In this document: positions 13,801-14,732 of the stretch, one piece after another
Numbering within the stretch: position 1 is the first letter of the stretch
How the letters are laid out: each line of letters starts with the position of its first letter
The notes under the pieces: model-generated
Databases searched by the model: none
What the model was told of the DNA's origin: nothing
Seen by the model: the letters and a program-made list of their open reading frames with translations, nothing else
Program-made: the position numbers and the translations under genes
Assembly: GCA_036558305.1 (NCBI GenBank)
Contig: DATBFX010000029.1
Span: forward strand, 1-14,732
DNA from: DATBFX01 sp036558305
GTDB lineage: Bacteria > Chloroflexota > Chloroflexia > Thermomicrobiales > UBA6265
Reading direction: 5' to 3'
Length of the DNA: 14,732 nt

Positions 13801-14732
13801 TCATCGTGCCGGCGCGGGCGCCGCGGCAAACGCCTGGACCAGCATCGCCAGGTTGCCCTCGGACCAGGCGTCGGACCGGGCGTCCGGATCGACGTCCAGC
13901 ACCTCCAATCGGTAGCGGCGGCGGCCGTCGTCCCACGCCGCCACCGCCGGCCACCCGTCCTCGCCATCGGCGACCCAGTGGACGACGCCGGCCGCGGTCT
14001 CGAGATCCCGGCCGGACAGCGCGAGCGGCGCGCCTTGGGTCGGGCCTACGTCGAGCCGCAGCAGCAGCTGCTCGGCGCCGAGGAGGGCCAGGCGCACCGC
14101 GTCTGGTCCCGTCCGCACACCGGTCACAACAAACAGGTTGCGCGGGAGCGGATACTTTCCGTCCACCGACACCGGCACGGGCGTAAGTTCCCCCGGCGTC
14201 TCCGCGACCGCCTGGAAGACGATCACCTCGCTGGAGTCCAGGCCGTCGACCTGATAGGCGTAGCAGCCGGGAGCGCGGACGCGGGTGTGCCCTGGCCAGT
14301 TGCGCATGCCCGGCGCACCGACGATAAGCCCGCCGTCGTCGGTGCCCAGCCGCAGTTCCGCCGGCGGGTCGGCCCCCTCGTCGAAGCGCACCTCGTGCGG
14401 CCCGTCGAGCTGGTGGCCGCGCACGAGGATCGGACCGGGGTAATCGGCGGTGGCGGCCCAGAGCACCTTGTAGTAGTACCAGCCGGCGTCCTCGCGCCCG
14501 CCGCCGATGCCGTAGTTGAAGACTCCATCGGGGCCGGGAAACACAGGATGCACCGCGCCGTCGCCGAGCCCCCATCCGAGTTGTGGTGTAAACCGTTTCC
14601 CCTCTGACCGCGGACAAAGGGCGCCTTCGTCGAGTGTTGGCACATTCAGCGGCCGGCGCAAGCTGTCCCAATCGACGGTCTCAGCTGAGGCCGGCGTGGC
14701 CTCTTCCTGGCCAACCGCCTCGGTGGGGAACA
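13801..14732 (-). CDS. Exported protein of unknown function (paralogue B), 5' end outside the window
   Basis: The frame is open from the window edge and ends in TGA at 13803-13801; about 310 residues are present. From SLRRPL onward it aligns with paralogue A along its whole length, sharing CPRSEGKRF, PDGV.NYG..GGRED.GW, KVLWAATADYPGPILVRG, GCYAYQVDGLDSSEVIVFQA and the DDGRRRYRLEVLD end; by eye about two thirds of residues are identical. Upstream of that, TEAVGQEEATPASAETVDWD is a low-complexity stretch such as follows a signal peptide, so the missing part is probably just that signal. A TTG at 14661 is not a real start because homology to A continues upstream of it (DWDSL). Function unknown. 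Confidence 0.85.
   Translation of the reverse strand, partial: FPTEAVGQEEATPASAETVDWDSLRRPLNVPTLDEGALCPRSEGKRFTPQLGWGLGDGAVHPVFPGPDGVFNYGIGGGREDAGWYYYKVLWAATADYPGPILVRGHQLDGPHEVRFDEGADPPAELRLGTDDGGLIVGAPGMRNWPGHTRVRAPGCYAYQVDGLDSSEVIVFQAVAETPGELTPVPVSVDGKYPLPRNLFVVTGVRTGPDAVRLALLGAEQLLLRLDVGPTQGAPLALSGRDLETAAGVVHWVADGEDGWPAVAAWDDGRRRYRLEVLDVDPDARSDAWSEGNLAMLVQAFAAAPAPAR

Overview
The window is a GC-rich (roughly 65-70% by eye) bacterial chromosomal segment with short intergenic gaps and genes on both strands. No rRNA, tRNA, CRISPR array or transposase is visible. The gene set (an ECF42-type sigma factor with a DGPF/YCII partner, a Uma2 nuclease, a secreted cupredoxin-like protein, a sigma/anti-sigma/TPR-CHAT operon) and the wording of several proteins suggest a Chloroflexota bacterium of the Thermomicrobia/Sphaerobacter type. 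That is an inference from protein style only; an actinobacterium cannot be excluded.

Layout, left to right. (1) Positions 1-1083: the first codons of a leftward gene with a good sigma-70-like promoter (90-118), a four-hairpin repeat (139-240), and a leftward exported glycerophosphodiester phosphodiesterase-like gene with a divergent active site. (2) Positions 1222-3114: a leftward DGPF/YCII gene followed by its ECF42 sigma factor with a C-terminal TPR-like extension; a TGTCGA-N17-CGTC element upstream fits an autoregulated ECF42 promoter. (3) Positions 3202-4274: a rightward promoter, an exported two-domain protein whose second half carries a full set of possible type-1 copper ligands, and a convergent hairpin. 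(4) Positions 4277-6009: a leftward pair, a Uma2-family nuclease then a DAO-family FAD oxidoreductase.

(5) Positions 6157-10319 are the most interesting part: a rightward operon of a sigma-70 factor, a soluble ZAS-type zinc-binding anti-sigma candidate, and a 944-residue TPR-CHAT protein with the His/Cys dyad of a caspase-like peptidase. The last two genes overlap by four bases. The arrangement suggests a signalling unit in which the CHAT peptidase may act on the anti-sigma factor to free the sigma factor, comparable in logic (not in gene content) to the Csx29/Csx30/RpoE branch of type III-E CRISPR. This is a hypothesis from gene order and motifs.

(6) Positions 10501-12063: a rightward phytoene-desaturase/PYROXD2-like FAD oxidoreductase. 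(7) Positions 12089-14732, leftward: two paralogous exported proteins of unknown function, the second cut by the window edge. They are separated by about 750 bases holding a decayed C-terminal tail of a DppC/OppC-type peptide permease and one or two doubtful small ORFs.
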